From: Thermoplasmata archaeon
GTDB taxonomy: Archaea > Thermoplasmatota > Thermoplasmata > Thermoplasmatales > Thermoplasmataceae
NCBI GenBank assembly: GCA_021817735.1
Contig: JAKAFX010000004.1
Coordinates: 1-48,253, forward strand
Reading direction: 5' to 3'
DNA length: 48,253 nucleotides
Below the pieces are notes generated by a model, which was given only the letters and a program-made list of their open reading frames with translations, was not told where the DNA came from and ran no database searches. Made by a program: the position numbers and the translations under genes. Positions 29,452-38,788 of this stretch are shown piece by piece; position 1 is the stretch's first letter, and the number at the start of each line of letters is the position of its first letter.

Positions 29452-29925
29452 TCACCTGTCAGATTCGCCGCGAATCCTCTTCTGCAGTGTTGTTATGCCG
29501 AATATAAGTGCTTCTGGTGTCGGCGGGCAGCCCGGTACATATACATCCACAGGTATCACCTTGTCTACCCCGAGCACAACTGAGTAACCCTTCACGTAGG
29601 GCCCACCCTGAATGACGCAGACTCCCATTGCAATGACGTACTTGGGGAACGGCATTTCGTCATAGAGCCTCTTTACCCGGGGAGCCATTTTTTTGGTAAC
29701 CGTACCGGCAACTATCATCAGATCTGATTGCCTTGGAGAGTTCCTGAATATTTCGCTGCCAAATCTTGCAACGTCATAATTCGCACCCTGCATTGCCATC
29801 ATCTCTATGGCACAGCAGGCAAGGCCAAAGGTAAGCGGCCAGAGCGAATTGCTCCTGCCCCACTCCATGGCGTTCTCGAGGGTGGTGGTAATTATCCCGA
29901 AATCTCCATCCTTCACTTTATCCAC
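29452..29925 (-). CDS. nuoB: Complex I subunit B
   Basis: [41 protein letters not shown] (Cys ligands of N2). Confidence 0.96.
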   Translation of the reverse strand: MDKVKDGDFGIITTTLENAMEWGRSNSLWPLTFGLACCAIEMMAMQGANYDVARFGSEIFRNSPRQSDLMIVAGTVTKKMAPRVKRLYDEMPFPKYVIAMGVCVIQGGPYVKGYSVVLGVDKVIPVDVYVPGCPPTPEALIFGITTLQKRIRGESDR

Positions 29926-30350
29926 CTCATGTATCCTTCCTTGAAAGCGTAAAAGACTGCAAACATAGGCATGGCCAGGAATATTAGCGTCTCAATGAAA
30001 GGGTAGAGCCCTAGCGAATAGAAATCGTAAGCCCAGGCAAGAAGTAGAACCATGTCTACATCAAACAATACGAATAGTAGGATAACGACATAATACTGAA
30101 GATTGACGAAGGTGCCAAATTCACCCCTGGCTTTTTCCCCACTCTCGTACGGTTCCAGGTACGCAGTGTCCTTCACCGGTGGGCTGGACTCATTTGCCAT
30201 CCCACTAATAATGTCGGATGGCCTGAAGCTGGGTTTCCTGCCAGGCGCATACCTGGCTGATTGTATGGACGGCAAAATCGAAAATAATCCAATCACGCCT
30301 AGCACCAGCAGGATAAGTACAACTGCAAGCACTATGTAGCCGTCATTCAT
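29913..30350 (-). CDS. nuoA: Complex I subunit A
   Basis: [44 protein letters not shown]. Confidence 0.93.
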   Translation of the reverse strand: MNDGYIVLAVVLILLVLGVIGLFSILPSIQSARYAPGRKPSFRPSDIISGMANESSPPVKDTAYLEPYESGEKARGEFGTFVNLQYYVVILLFVLFDVDMVLLLAWAYDFYSLGLYPFIETLIFLAMPMFAVFYAFKEGYMRWIK

Positions 30351-30441
30351 CGGTTCAGGATTGTCAGAAAATATTTAATGGTAAGCCCGTTTTGTCAGGT
30401 TTCCCGCGTGTTTCCCGCAGCACCGACCGCATGCAATTGGA

Positions 30442-31197
30442 TTACCCATACATCCTGTCAGAACTGTCTGTCTCGCCTTTCCTCATCTTGTCCATCTGAG
30501 CACTAAGTTCCCGTATCTGGTTGTGGATTTCCGTAACCGATTCTTCGAGCAATTCAGTAGGGACGTTCAGGTTGAATAACTTATTCAGCGCCTCGATGAC
30601 CCGAAGGGCTGAACCTGGGTCTGGGATATAGGCCGACACATCAGACATGACACAGGAGCAGTTCATGTCCCTCTCAATGCACTGGTTCATTATGGCACCA
30701 CCGAGTCCGCCTATCAGGGCTGACTTCGCTGGCTTAAGCCCTTTCTTCTGGAACTCCGCAAGCTTGTTTTTCCCTGCGATACCGTATACATCCCTCTCCC
30801 CTTGCGGGTCTTCCCCCTGAGTTCCCTCGATTATCACGAGCTCCGATGGCTTGAGTTCTTCGATCCAGTTCACGAGCACGCTAGATATCTCATAGTATCC
30901 GTTGCTGTTGAGAGGTGACTCGCTCAGGATAATCACAAGAGTTCCATCAGGATTAGTATAGATCCTGAATGGGTTCCTAAGCCTCTGACCGACGAATACT
31001 GCAATTGGCGGGATATATATCGAACGAAGATGCCCGATTTGGTGTAACTTGAGCTGATCAACCATGTAGGTTGCGGTTAGGGATCCTACCGGGAATGAAT
31101 CAACAAAACCGCATATTACCACTGGATTCTGGAACTTCACTTCCTCGCTTAGCACCACCCTGGTTTTCAGAAGCTCTTCCGAGTCCTTTGCAGCCAT
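30442..31197 (-). CDS. PAC2-family protein (proteasome assembly chaperone-like)
   Basis: VICGFVDSFPVGSLTATYMVDQLKLHQIGHL ... GIAGKNKL ... GLGGAIMNQCIERDMNCSCVMSDVSAYIPDPGSALRVIEALNKLF. Confidence 0.83.
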   Translation of the reverse strand: MAAKDSEELLKTRVVLSEEVKFQNPVVICGFVDSFPVGSLTATYMVDQLKLHQIGHLRSIYIPPIAVFVGQRLRNPFRIYTNPDGTLVIILSESPLNSNGYYEISSVLVNWIEELKPSELVIIEGTQGEDPQGERDVYGIAGKNKLAEFQKKGLKPAKSALIGGLGGAIMNQCIERDMNCSCVMSDVSAYIPDPGSALRVIEALNKLFNLNVPTELLEESVTEIHNQIRELSAQMDKMRKGETDSSDRMYG

Positions 31198-31223
31198 GAT
31201 GTTGGAATGAGGAAATGGCTAAT

Positions 31224-33059
31224 CTACTTTCCCGCTCTGGCTTTCAATGAATCATAGGCCTTCATTGCCGTTGAAGGATCAAAAGGCCTGCCTGACTTCT
31301 CCCTTATGGACGCTATGATTCTGCTCTTCTCTGAGCCTGGTCCTCCCTCATCCAGTATCTGCCTCAAGATAGTATCCAGTTCCTGGGAACTGAGAGGGAC
31401 TATGCTGCTGCTTGCCGAAACACTCAATGGAGTTTCCTTTCCCGCATACACCAGATCAAGGGCTTTCTCCATTGATTCACGGCCAAGATTCCTGTTTCTA
31501 ACAGCCTCCAGGATGCTGATTATTTCATCCTCGCTGAGTGCCTTGCCGTGTTTTGTTTCAAACGCACCTTTCAGCTGCAGGATAAACCTGGTCGCCCATC
31601 TGGAGTCGGATGAAATCTCAGATATCCTCTCAAGTAGTGCAAGGCTGTTTTCCCTAAAAATGGTGTCTGCATCCTGCCGTGAAATACCGTATTTCCTGGA
31701 TATCTCCATGGATGCTTCTTCAGGAGTTCTAGGGAGTTTCTCTGAAAGGGCACAAACATGTTTCTGGTCGTATTCGATGGCCTCAACATCCGTCTCTGGG
31801 TACATGCGCTCGCTTCCTGCAAGCGGCCTTAGGAAAAAAGTGCCGATTTCAGGGTTGTATCCCCTAGTTTCTGCAAGGTCCATGGTAATGATCTTCGCAA
31901 GCCTAAGCTCCATTGCAGTCCTAATCCTCTCGATGTCAGTTACCCTTGCAACCATGATTGCAAAACCGTCCACTTTTCGTGGTGATAGCATCGATCTTAG
32001 ATTCCTGACCTCCTCTTCAGTTACCCCGTAACCTGGAAGCTCGTCAGAGTGCATCAATCCGGAAAGACCCACTGTCTTGACTGCATCCGCAAGTTCCCTC
32101 CCTAGCCTGAAGTCACCACTCTTGAGGAGGCCGTGCATTCCGGGGAGAACCAACCCCAGGATCTGGTTTCCAGCCTCCAAGCCCTTCTTCAGTACCCTGC
32201 TCTGAGTATCTCTGAATAACTCTGAAACATCTCTCAGGGTAAGGTTGAATGTTTCATTGCCAGTCCTTTCTCCAAGTATTGAGATGGCACTGCCCAGAGC
32301 AGCATTTCTCTCCCTCTCGGCCCTTATGCATTCCTTTATGTCAGAGATCCTGGAAATTCCTTTGAGCTCAATCCTCCCGTGACCAAAGGATACGTTAACG
32401 TCCTGTCTTATGGCTTCTGCCGCCCTGTGCGCTTTTCCAGTTGCGGTTACGACAAATGATATCGCCCTGGCGGTCTCAACTGCATGTTCTTCGTCCTTAA
32501 TGTCCGGCTCGGTAGATATCTCTATTAGAGGAACGCCCAACCTTCCCAGTGAGTACTGAACACTGGACCCGTTGGTTTCGGTTTTTCTGGCAGAATCTTC
32601 CTCGAGGCACACTGATGAAATCCTGACCGGACCCCGGGAAGTATTTATGGTTCCACCTATCCCGACAAGTGCCGTCCTCTGGAAGCCGGATGTGTTTGAA
32701 CCGTCAATCACGAGTTTCCTCATCACGAAGACACGTTCCAGAAGAATACAATCAAGCTTGGAAGCTACGACCAGGGCAGTTTCCAGCGCCTCTCCATCGA
32801 TATGGTGAGGAGGTTCTTCATCTGCTTCAACCAGGCAGCTGTTTTCTGTTACAAGATATTCGAATGTCCTGTTCCTGAAAGTCTCAAATTTCACTGCGCT
32901 GTCCGATTTCCCCATTTCACCGGTTGTCGCGTAAAGCCTCCTGGATATCCTGGTGCCTGTATGTGTTTCGCCAGTGCTTCTGCACCTGCAGAACAACTTT
33001 CCTGTGTTTAACTGCACGTGTATCTCGAGGCCGATCTTTGTGCCGCTTTCTCCCGTCAT
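31224..33059 (-). CDS. gatE: Glu-tRNA(Gln) amidotransferase subunit E
   Basis: KIGLEIHVQLNTGKLFCRC; FVMRKLVIDGSNTSGFQRTALVGIGG; GVPLIEISTEPDI; IRQDVNVSFGHGRIELKGISRI. Confidence 0.96.
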   Translation of the reverse strand: MTGESGTKIGLEIHVQLNTGKLFCRCRSTGETHTGTRISRRLYATTGEMGKSDSAVKFETFRNRTFEYLVTENSCLVEADEEPPHHIDGEALETALVVASKLDCILLERVFVMRKLVIDGSNTSGFQRTALVGIGGTINTSRGPVRISSVCLEEDSARKTETNGSSVQYSLGRLGVPLIEISTEPDIKDEEHAVETARAISFVVTATGKAHRAAEAIRQDVNVSFGHGRIELKGISRISDIKECIRAERERNAALGSAISILGERTGNETFNLTLRDVSELFRDTQSRVLKKGLEAGNQILGLVLPGMHGLLKSGDFRLGRELADAVKTVGLSGLMHSDELPGYGVTEEEVRNLRSMLSPRKVDGFAIMVARVTDIERIRTAMELRLAKIITMDLAETRGYNPEIGTFFLRPLAGSERMYPETDVEAIEYDQKHVCALSEKLPRTPEEASMEISRKYGISRQDADTIFRENSLALLERISEISSDSRWATRFILQLKGAFETKHGKALSEDEIISILEAVRNRNLGRESMEKALDLVYAGKETPLSVSASSSIVPLSSQELDTILRQILDEGGPGSEKSRIIASIREKSGRPFDPSTAMKAYDSLKARAGK

Positions 33060-34291
33060 AGTTTCAACCTCTCAAGAAGCTCGTTTCTCAGGTTACTGGT
33101 CATCAGCTCCCTGAACCTGTCTGCAGGGAAGTTGCCAAGTACATACATTGACTTGACATATGCCACTTCAGACAGCATGTCCCCGAGGTATGTTACTCCC
33201 GCATCGCTGAGGTTTCTACCGGTGGAATATATGAATGGGTTTACGCGCCCATAGATGCACTGGCTGGTCATCATGAATTCAGTTCCATCCCTGGATAGAC
33301 GCCTTATTGACTGCAGCAGATCATCGGCTATGTGCCCCAGCCCTGTTCCCATGATCACCACTGCCTTCTTCCCTGAAGCCATGGACTCAAAGTCTCCGGC
33401 GCTGAGACCGGGATAGAAATATGTCATTGTGACACTTTGCTCCAGACGATCATCGAGGGTTGACTCTCCTGAGAGCGGCCTGTATTCGCCGTACATTTCC
33501 AGCTTCCCATTGCTGTACTTTCCCATTGGACCCTCTTCTATGGGCTTGAATGCATCCCGCCTTGTGCTATGCATCTTTCTGGTCCTGACGGCACGCATCG
33601 CAGAAATGCAGTCGTCTGATGGGGAGGAGTGCATTGCAATAGCTACCTCTCCGAGGTTGGAGGATGATACAGAAACTGCACCTTCAACGTTGAGAAATGA
33701 GTCGCTGCTGGGCCGGTCAGAACTTCTCTGTGAACCGGTGAAGACAACCGGATGACTCAGGGACCTGAACATAAAGGCCATTGCCGATGCCGTGTATGTC
33801 ATTGTATCTGTTCCGTGCAGCACGACCACAGATCTTCCAGCGTCCAAGTCAGTCTTGATCTTCCTAGCAATAGCGATCCAGTTCGATGGCTTCATGTTCT
33901 CGCTCAGGATGTTCTCGATGATCCTGAATTCCGCAGTAAGCCTTGAACCGTTCCTGTTGAATGGGGCACTCTCCAGAAGCCAGTCAATGTCCTCTGATGG
34001 CTTGACGGCCCCAGTAGTATAGTCTACCCGGCTCGCTATCGTTCCCCCAGTGGAAAGAATGCTGATCTTAGCTCCCTCTGCTTTCCTGGTGGGTTCCTTT
34101 TTCCTTTCTGCCTTTACCTCGGAATGCTCCAGGATCTCTATGGAATCTGGCAGGAAACCAGCGTTATAGCCGTTGGCCAGCTTGATAGTCACTATCCCGT
34201 TCTCAATTCCTATAAATGTCCCAGACAATACTGTGTTTCTGTAACGGAAACGTATTGCCGCTCCGAACTTGATTGAACCTAGGTCTGACAT
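33056..34291 (-). CDS. gatD: Glu-tRNA(Gln) amidotransferase subunit D
   Basis: Asparaginase motifs ILSTGGTIASRVDY and VVLHGTDTMTYTASAMAF; 4-nt overlap with gatE. Confidence 0.96.
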   Translation of the reverse strand: MSDLGSIKFGAAIRFRYRNTVLSGTFIGIENGIVTIKLANGYNAGFLPDSIEILEHSEVKAERKKEPTRKAEGAKISILSTGGTIASRVDYTTGAVKPSEDIDWLLESAPFNRNGSRLTAEFRIIENILSENMKPSNWIAIARKIKTDLDAGRSVVVLHGTDTMTYTASAMAFMFRSLSHPVVFTGSQRSSDRPSSDSFLNVEGAVSVSSSNLGEVAIAMHSSPSDDCISAMRAVRTRKMHSTRRDAFKPIEEGPMGKYSNGKLEMYGEYRPLSGESTLDDRLEQSVTMTYFYPGLSAGDFESMASGKKAVVIMGTGLGHIADDLLQSIRRLSRDGTEFMMTSQCIYGRVNPFIYSTGRNLSDAGVTYLGDMLSEVAYVKSMYVLGNFPADRFRELMTSNLRNELLERLKL

Positions 34292-34333
34292 TGCTATGCA
34301 ACCCTGGATTGAGTCTTACTGGAATGGGCAGGT

Positions 34334-35146
34334 TCAGAATAACCTTTGCTGGCTGCTATCCGAGGGTCTATTGACTCCGAGAGCACCCATCAGTTCCAGC
34401 GCATTCAATGGGGCATTTCCCTGGGGGTGGTTATTGAAGAAAATAAGAAGGTCACTGGTCGTGCCAGTCGACCGGATCAGTTCCGCAATTTCAGTTATCT
34501 CGGCCTTGCTGTAGCGGTAGAGGTACTTTTCCATCCCCTCAGCCGTCTTCCACGTTTCATAGTTCCTCCCGTGGAGCCTCACATATGCTACCGAGCCTGC
34601 GGTATATATCTTCCTGATCAGGCTGGCCGGGCTGTCAATGCTTACTGTGGACACGTTGATGGCAGCCAGTTCCTCGATCGCTGTCGTGTCGCCATACAGA
34701 GTAGGGTGCCGAAACTCCACTGAGTAACTGACTTCTGTTGTACGGGCCTGCTCCAGAAGCGAAGTGAGAGATTCCATGTCTGATCTCTTAAAGTATGGAG
34801 GAAGTTGGACAAGGCATGCCGAGAGCAGGTTCTCCCTCTTCAGCGGTTCTATGACTGTCGACATAAACCGCTCAAGATCGCCAATAGCGGCACCGGGGTT
34901 GCTCATCATGTGGTGATGGGTAATCTCGCTCCACATCTTCACCGAGAACCGGAAATGTTTGAGCGGCCTGGCCTTCTTTATCCATGCGGTGACGATCTCT
35001 TCGGAAGGCATCTGGTAAAAAGTCGAGTTGATTTCGACCGCATTGAAGTATGTTGCGTACTGGCGAAACATATCACCGGTTCCGGTGTAGAATATTCCCT
35101 TCCATTCAGGGTAACTCCACCCGGAACAACCGATGTATATCATCAA
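34334..35146 (-). CDS. DUF72 family protein
   Basis: IYIGCSGWSYPEWKGIFYTG; YFNAVEINSTFYQMPSEEIVTAW; VEFRHPTLY; YVRLHGRNYETW; FFNNHPQGNAPLNALEL. Confidence 0.92.
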   Translation of the reverse strand: MMIYIGCSGWSYPEWKGIFYTGTGDMFRQYATYFNAVEINSTFYQMPSEEIVTAWIKKARPLKHFRFSVKMWSEITHHHMMSNPGAAIGDLERFMSTVIEPLKRENLLSACLVQLPPYFKRSDMESLTSLLEQARTTEVSYSVEFRHPTLYGDTTAIEELAAINVSTVSIDSPASLIRKIYTAGSVAYVRLHGRNYETWKTAEGMEKYLYRYSKAEITEIAELIRSTGTTSDLLIFFNNHPQGNAPLNALELMGALGVNRPSDSSQQRLF

Positions 35147-36279
35147 GCCTTGAGTAGTTCCCTGGCTATAATTACCCTCTGAATCTGGTTGGTCCCCTCG
35201 TAGATCTGGGTGATTCTGGCATCCCTCATGTGCCTTTCAGCGTCGAAGTCGGTCGTATACCCATATCCGCCAAACAGCTGCAGTGCCATTGTAGCAATCT
35301 CATTGCATACATCGGAAACATACATCTTTGCCATGGATGTGTATTTCACTGAATCCTTTCTTTCCTCCCATGATTCAGCGGCCCTGTACGTGATCAACTT
35401 CGCTGTTTCCAGTTTTGTGGCCATGTCGGCGATCATGAACTGGATCCCTTCAAAACTGGAGATAGGCTGGCCAAATTGTTTACGGTTCTTGCTGTAATCC
35501 AGGGCTTCCTCAAATGCTGATTCTGCAATTCCCAGCGCCTGTGCTGCAACTCCCACTCTGCCCGCATCAAGGGTCTCCATTATTACCTTGAACCCTTCGT
35601 TCTTCTTCCCAACTATGTTGTTGGCTGATACCTTCATGTCCTTGAATACCAGTTCAACTGTGCTTGAGCCACGAATGCCCATCTTGTGGATGTCCCTGCT
35701 TATTTCCAGCCCTGGGGTGCCTGCATCGACAACAAATGTCGTAATCCCCCTATGCGCCTTGCTTGGATCGGTGACTGCGTCAAAGACGAAGAACTCCGCA
35801 ATCCTGCCGTTGGAGATGAATGTCTTTGTCCCGTTGACAACGTAGTGATCTCCCTGTTCCACTGCAGAAGTCTTTATGGAAGCAGCGTCACTTCCGGCGC
35901 CCGGCTCAGTAATTGCAAGCCCTCCAATGGCACCCTGGGCTACCCGTGGAAGATAGCGCTTCTTGAGGTCTTCACTCCCAAACATCATGATAGGTTCAGC
36001 AAACAGAGTGAGGGCACCATCCAGTACTAGGGCCGTGCTGGGGCATCCTCTTGATATCTCCTCAATCACCCTTATGAGAAATCCAAACCCGAGACCGGCT
36101 CCGCCGTACTGCTCCGGGATGTATGATGAAAACAACCCGAGCTCCTTCATTCTTGAGATAAGCTTGTCTGGGACCATCATCTTCTCGTCTATTTCCTTCG
36201 CAAGGGGCTTTACTTCTTTCTCGGTGAATTCCTTTACATATTTCAGCACTTCAAGTTCTTCTTCGGTGAGTTTCAGCAT
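35143..36279 (-). CDS. Acyl-CoA dehydrogenase
   Basis: LAITEPGAGSDAASIKTSA; GNGTKTFISNG-type region; QLFGGYGYTTDFDAERHMRDARITQIYEGTNQIQRVIIAREL. Confidence 0.95.
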   Translation of the reverse strand: MLKLTEEELEVLKYVKEFTEKEVKPLAKEIDEKMMVPDKLISRMKELGLFSSYIPEQYGGAGLGFGFLIRVIEEISRGCPSTALVLDGALTLFAEPIMMFGSEDLKKRYLPRVAQGAIGGLAITEPGAGSDAASIKTSAVEQGDHYVVNGTKTFISNGRIAEFFVFDAVTDPSKAHRGITTFVVDAGTPGLEISRDIHKMGIRGSSTVELVFKDMKVSANNIVGKKNEGFKVIMETLDAGRVGVAAQALGIAESAFEEALDYSKNRKQFGQPISSFEGIQFMIADMATKLETAKLITYRAAESWEERKDSVKYTSMAKMYVSDVCNEIATMALQLFGGYGYTTDFDAERHMRDARITQIYEGTNQIQRVIIARELLKA

Positions 36280-36298
36280 ACGTCCAGATCATTTACAG

Positions 36299-36309
36299 GC
36301 TATAAATAG
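36299..36309 (-). promoter_or_regulatory. TATA-like element upstream of the acyl-CoA dehydrogenase
   Basis: On the minus strand TCTATTTATAGC-like sequence about 25 nt before the ATG at 36279. Confidence 0.45.
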
Positions 36310-36430
36310 TTCAGAGAGGACTCCGATCGACTCCGGAAAATGGCACATTTTGCGTTTGCAGGTAAAGAGTGGGCATCTCCCGATTTGGGCTCAAGATAGC
36401 CTCTAGGTCTATATAGGCATACCATCTCTT

Positions 36431-36467
36431 CCAGGTTTGGATTGCTAAACCTGGTGCAAATATTGCA
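36431..36467. repeat. Two adjacent inverted repeats in intergenic DNA
   Basis: CCAGGTTT-GGATTGCT-AAACCTGG (36431-36454), then TGCAA-ATA-TTGCA (36455-36467). Confidence 0.8.
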
Positions 36468-36536
36468 GGTACCATGATCGAATAAAACTACCTCCTGCAT
36501 GGACGACAGGCCAAGCCGGCCCTAGTGTAGTAATCC

Positions 36537-37118
36537 TTAGTTCTGGTTGATTTCGGATTTCAGTGTCTCAAGCAGATCCCCGGGAATTCTCGCTACTTCC
36601 CTGAAACCTTCCTTACGACACTCAATGAATGCGTTCCTCGCAGTGATGAATTTTCCAGCAAGGTCCTTGCTGAAGTTAAACCGGAGGTATTGAAGGGTTG
36701 ATTCAAGCGTCTCTGTCGATCTTCCCTCCTCGTAGTTGGCCCTTATCTCGTTCCCATCAAAAACAAGGTATATCTCCTTCTCGACACCAGAGAGAGGCAC
36801 CATTGATTTCATAAGGGTTTCCTGGTCGGTTATGTCTATGAACATGCTCACGCTGAGGCTCCCCCTGCCTGGGAGAAGATCTGAGTATATCTCGATAAGA
36901 GATTCTATTTCCTTCTGGTTCGTTATCTTCTCGAGATAGATCATCTCATTGATCTGGTTCAGCACTATTTCCCTGGTTTCAAAAAGGAATGTGAAGGTCT
37001 TGGTCGAGATCCTTCTTTTCTTCTCTATCTCGACGACCTTCCTATTGTAATCGTCCCTGATCTTGCCGTATTCTTCATGGCCAAGGACGCCGCTTCTCAA
37101 GTCCGGCTGCATTTGCAT
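36537..37118 (-). CDS. DUF3501 family protein
   Basis: EYGKIRDDYNRKVVEIEKKRRI...FTFLFETREIVLNQINEMIYLEKI...EIESLIEIYSDLLPGRGSLSVSMFIDI matches the DUF3501 pattern. Confidence 0.82.
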   Translation of the reverse strand: MQMQPDLRSGVLGHEEYGKIRDDYNRKVVEIEKKRRISTKTFTFLFETREIVLNQINEMIYLEKITNQKEIESLIEIYSDLLPGRGSLSVSMFIDITDQETLMKSMVPLSGVEKEIYLVFDGNEIRANYEEGRSTETLESTLQYLRFNFSKDLAGKFITARNAFIECRKEGFREVARIPGDLLETLKSEINQN

Positions 37119-37537
37119 TATTCCTTGATTGTAGCTAACGTGTCCTCATATTTCTTGGCATGGGACTTTTCGGCCTTGGTTAGTATCTCAAACCAGTGAG
37201 CGATTTCGTCAAAACCTTCATCTCTTGCAACCCTTGCAAATCCCGGGTACATCTGGGTGTATTCGTAGGTTTCTCCCGCAATTGCAGACTTCAGGTTCTG
37301 GGAAGTGGTACCGATTGGTTCCCCCGTCACTGGGTCACTTGCTTCCTTGAGATACTTCATGTGACCAAAAGCATGAGCAGTCTCGCCGTCCGCAGTGGAC
37401 CTGAATATATTCGCGATTTCCTGGTATCCCTCCTCGTCTGCTTTCAATGCAAAGTAGAGATATCTCCTGTTAGCCTGGCTTTCTCCTGCAAATCCCGCTT
37501 TAAGATTCTCCAATGTCTTGCTCTTGGCAAATTCCAT
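37118..37537 (-). CDS. Rubrerythrin
   Basis: KTLENLKAGFAGESQANRRYLYFALKADEEGYQEIANIFRSTADGETAHAFGHMKYL ... ETYEYTQMYPGFARVARDEGFDEIAHWFEILTKAEKSHAKKYE; ferritin-like diiron ligands. ORF-track start trimmed to the MEFAKSKT methionine. Confidence 0.93.
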   Translation of the reverse strand: MEFAKSKTLENLKAGFAGESQANRRYLYFALKADEEGYQEIANIFRSTADGETAHAFGHMKYLKEASDPVTGEPIGTTSQNLKSAIAGETYEYTQMYPGFARVARDEGFDEIAHWFEILTKAEKSHAKKYEDTLATIKE

Positions 37538-37586
37538 TTCAATCGTCTGAGAATTTGAAACTCTTATATTATATTTTGTACCGATA

Positions 37587-38741
37587 TCAACTGATAGTAA
37601 ATATAATCTGGGATTTCCTAGATGCTGATGCATAGACCCCAAGGTAGGTGGGGACGTCGCATTCACCTTCTGTTACGCTGAAGTGCTCACCGTTCATGGA
37701 GATTTGGAACGAATTTTCTGAAGCTATGCGAACGGTTCCGTCCAGAAAAGAGTTCGGGATTGCTTCGACCAGTGGATCAAACTCTGAAAGATGGTCTATT
37801 GCTATCTCCTTGACCATCAGGCCTGTCTTTCCGTGCAGGCTTCCTGGGAGCCTTATCAGCCTGTGTGTGTCCGTAGTAACCGGGCTGTCGATCTCCACCC
37901 TTTCTGATATGCTCAGATCGGACAGGAGCACCTGCCACAGTTTCTCGTCGTCCGAATCCATGATCTTGTATTTTTCCTGCCCGGGCGTCTTTAGGATGTC
38001 CAGTCTCGGTCTCTTGTTTATGAACCGTGATCTGAGTTTGCTGACGTACTTTTCCGGGTTAAGCCCAGCCCTTTCAAGCAGGTGATCCATGATGCCTCCT
38101 GATGCGATTTCGCTGTAGAATTCTGAGATTCTTGAATCAAGTTCACCGACCCATCCACTTCCGTTGTACCTCACGCTGGTTGCATTTTTCCTTATTTCCT
38201 GGATACTCAAACCTTCAGCACGGATGTAGTTGGAGATTTCCCTCCTCATATCAGAGTCCAGGCTGTAGACTTTCTCGCTTACCACATGGACATGGTACCC
38301 CCTCCCTCCGGAGAAGAAAACTCTTAGTTCCGCAGGTTCCATTCCCATTTCTCGGAGCAGGAACTTCTCTATGAGTCTTCTTGCGTGACTCTTAACGATG
38401 TCGAGCGTCTGTTCGTATGTCAACTCCGTGACTCCCTCTATGTGATCTGCGTCAAGGTCGAAGATGAGTTCCGCCCCCATCCATTCCTTGTCCTGCATGT
38501 TTCTCTCCTCCGGCTTCCTGTAGTAAGCGGTGGAATAGTAAACGTGACGGGGTACAGTGGTTGATAGGAACCTCCTGAGATCAGCGTGTGATTGGAACGC
38601 AACGTGCCTGACCATTGATCCTGTGAAAGGTATGTAGCCGAATTCCCTGGAAACTATTCTCTCAGGTTCCACGGACCTGAACGAAGAGTAGTATTTCTTG
38701 AAAAGCGCCATGAGCGGTGGAACCTGTTGGGTTTTTTCCAT
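37587..38741 (-). CDS. priS: DNA primase small (catalytic) subunit
   Basis: FKKYYSS; REFGYIPFTGSMVRHVAF; ELIFDLDADHIEG; LRVFFSGGRGYHVHV; SPVTTDTHRLIRLPGSLHGKTGL. Confidence 0.95.
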   Translation of the reverse strand: MEKTQQVPPLMALFKKYYSSFRSVEPERIVSREFGYIPFTGSMVRHVAFQSHADLRRFLSTTVPRHVYYSTAYYRKPEERNMQDKEWMGAELIFDLDADHIEGVTELTYEQTLDIVKSHARRLIEKFLLREMGMEPAELRVFFSGGRGYHVHVVSEKVYSLDSDMRREISNYIRAEGLSIQEIRKNATSVRYNGSGWVGELDSRISEFYSEIASGGIMDHLLERAGLNPEKYVSKLRSRFINKRPRLDILKTPGQEKYKIMDSDDEKLWQVLLSDLSISERVEIDSPVTTDTHRLIRLPGSLHGKTGLMVKEIAIDHLSEFDPLVEAIPNSFLDGTVRIASENSFQISMNGEHFSVTEGECDVPTYLGVYASASRKSQIIFTIS

Positions 38742-38788
38742 CTGTTATGCATAATTGATTTGTGCTAAAAACACTTCACCATGTCGTA

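Noticed and set aside
31306-32031. 241-aa plus-strand ORF inside gatE
   Set aside because: Antisense to the strongly supported gatE; Ser-rich shadow ORF without family motifs.
38745-38754. Palindrome TTATGCATAA between priS and the S53 protease gene
   Set aside because: Short and AT-rich; plausibly just overlapping divergent TATA-type promoter sequence.
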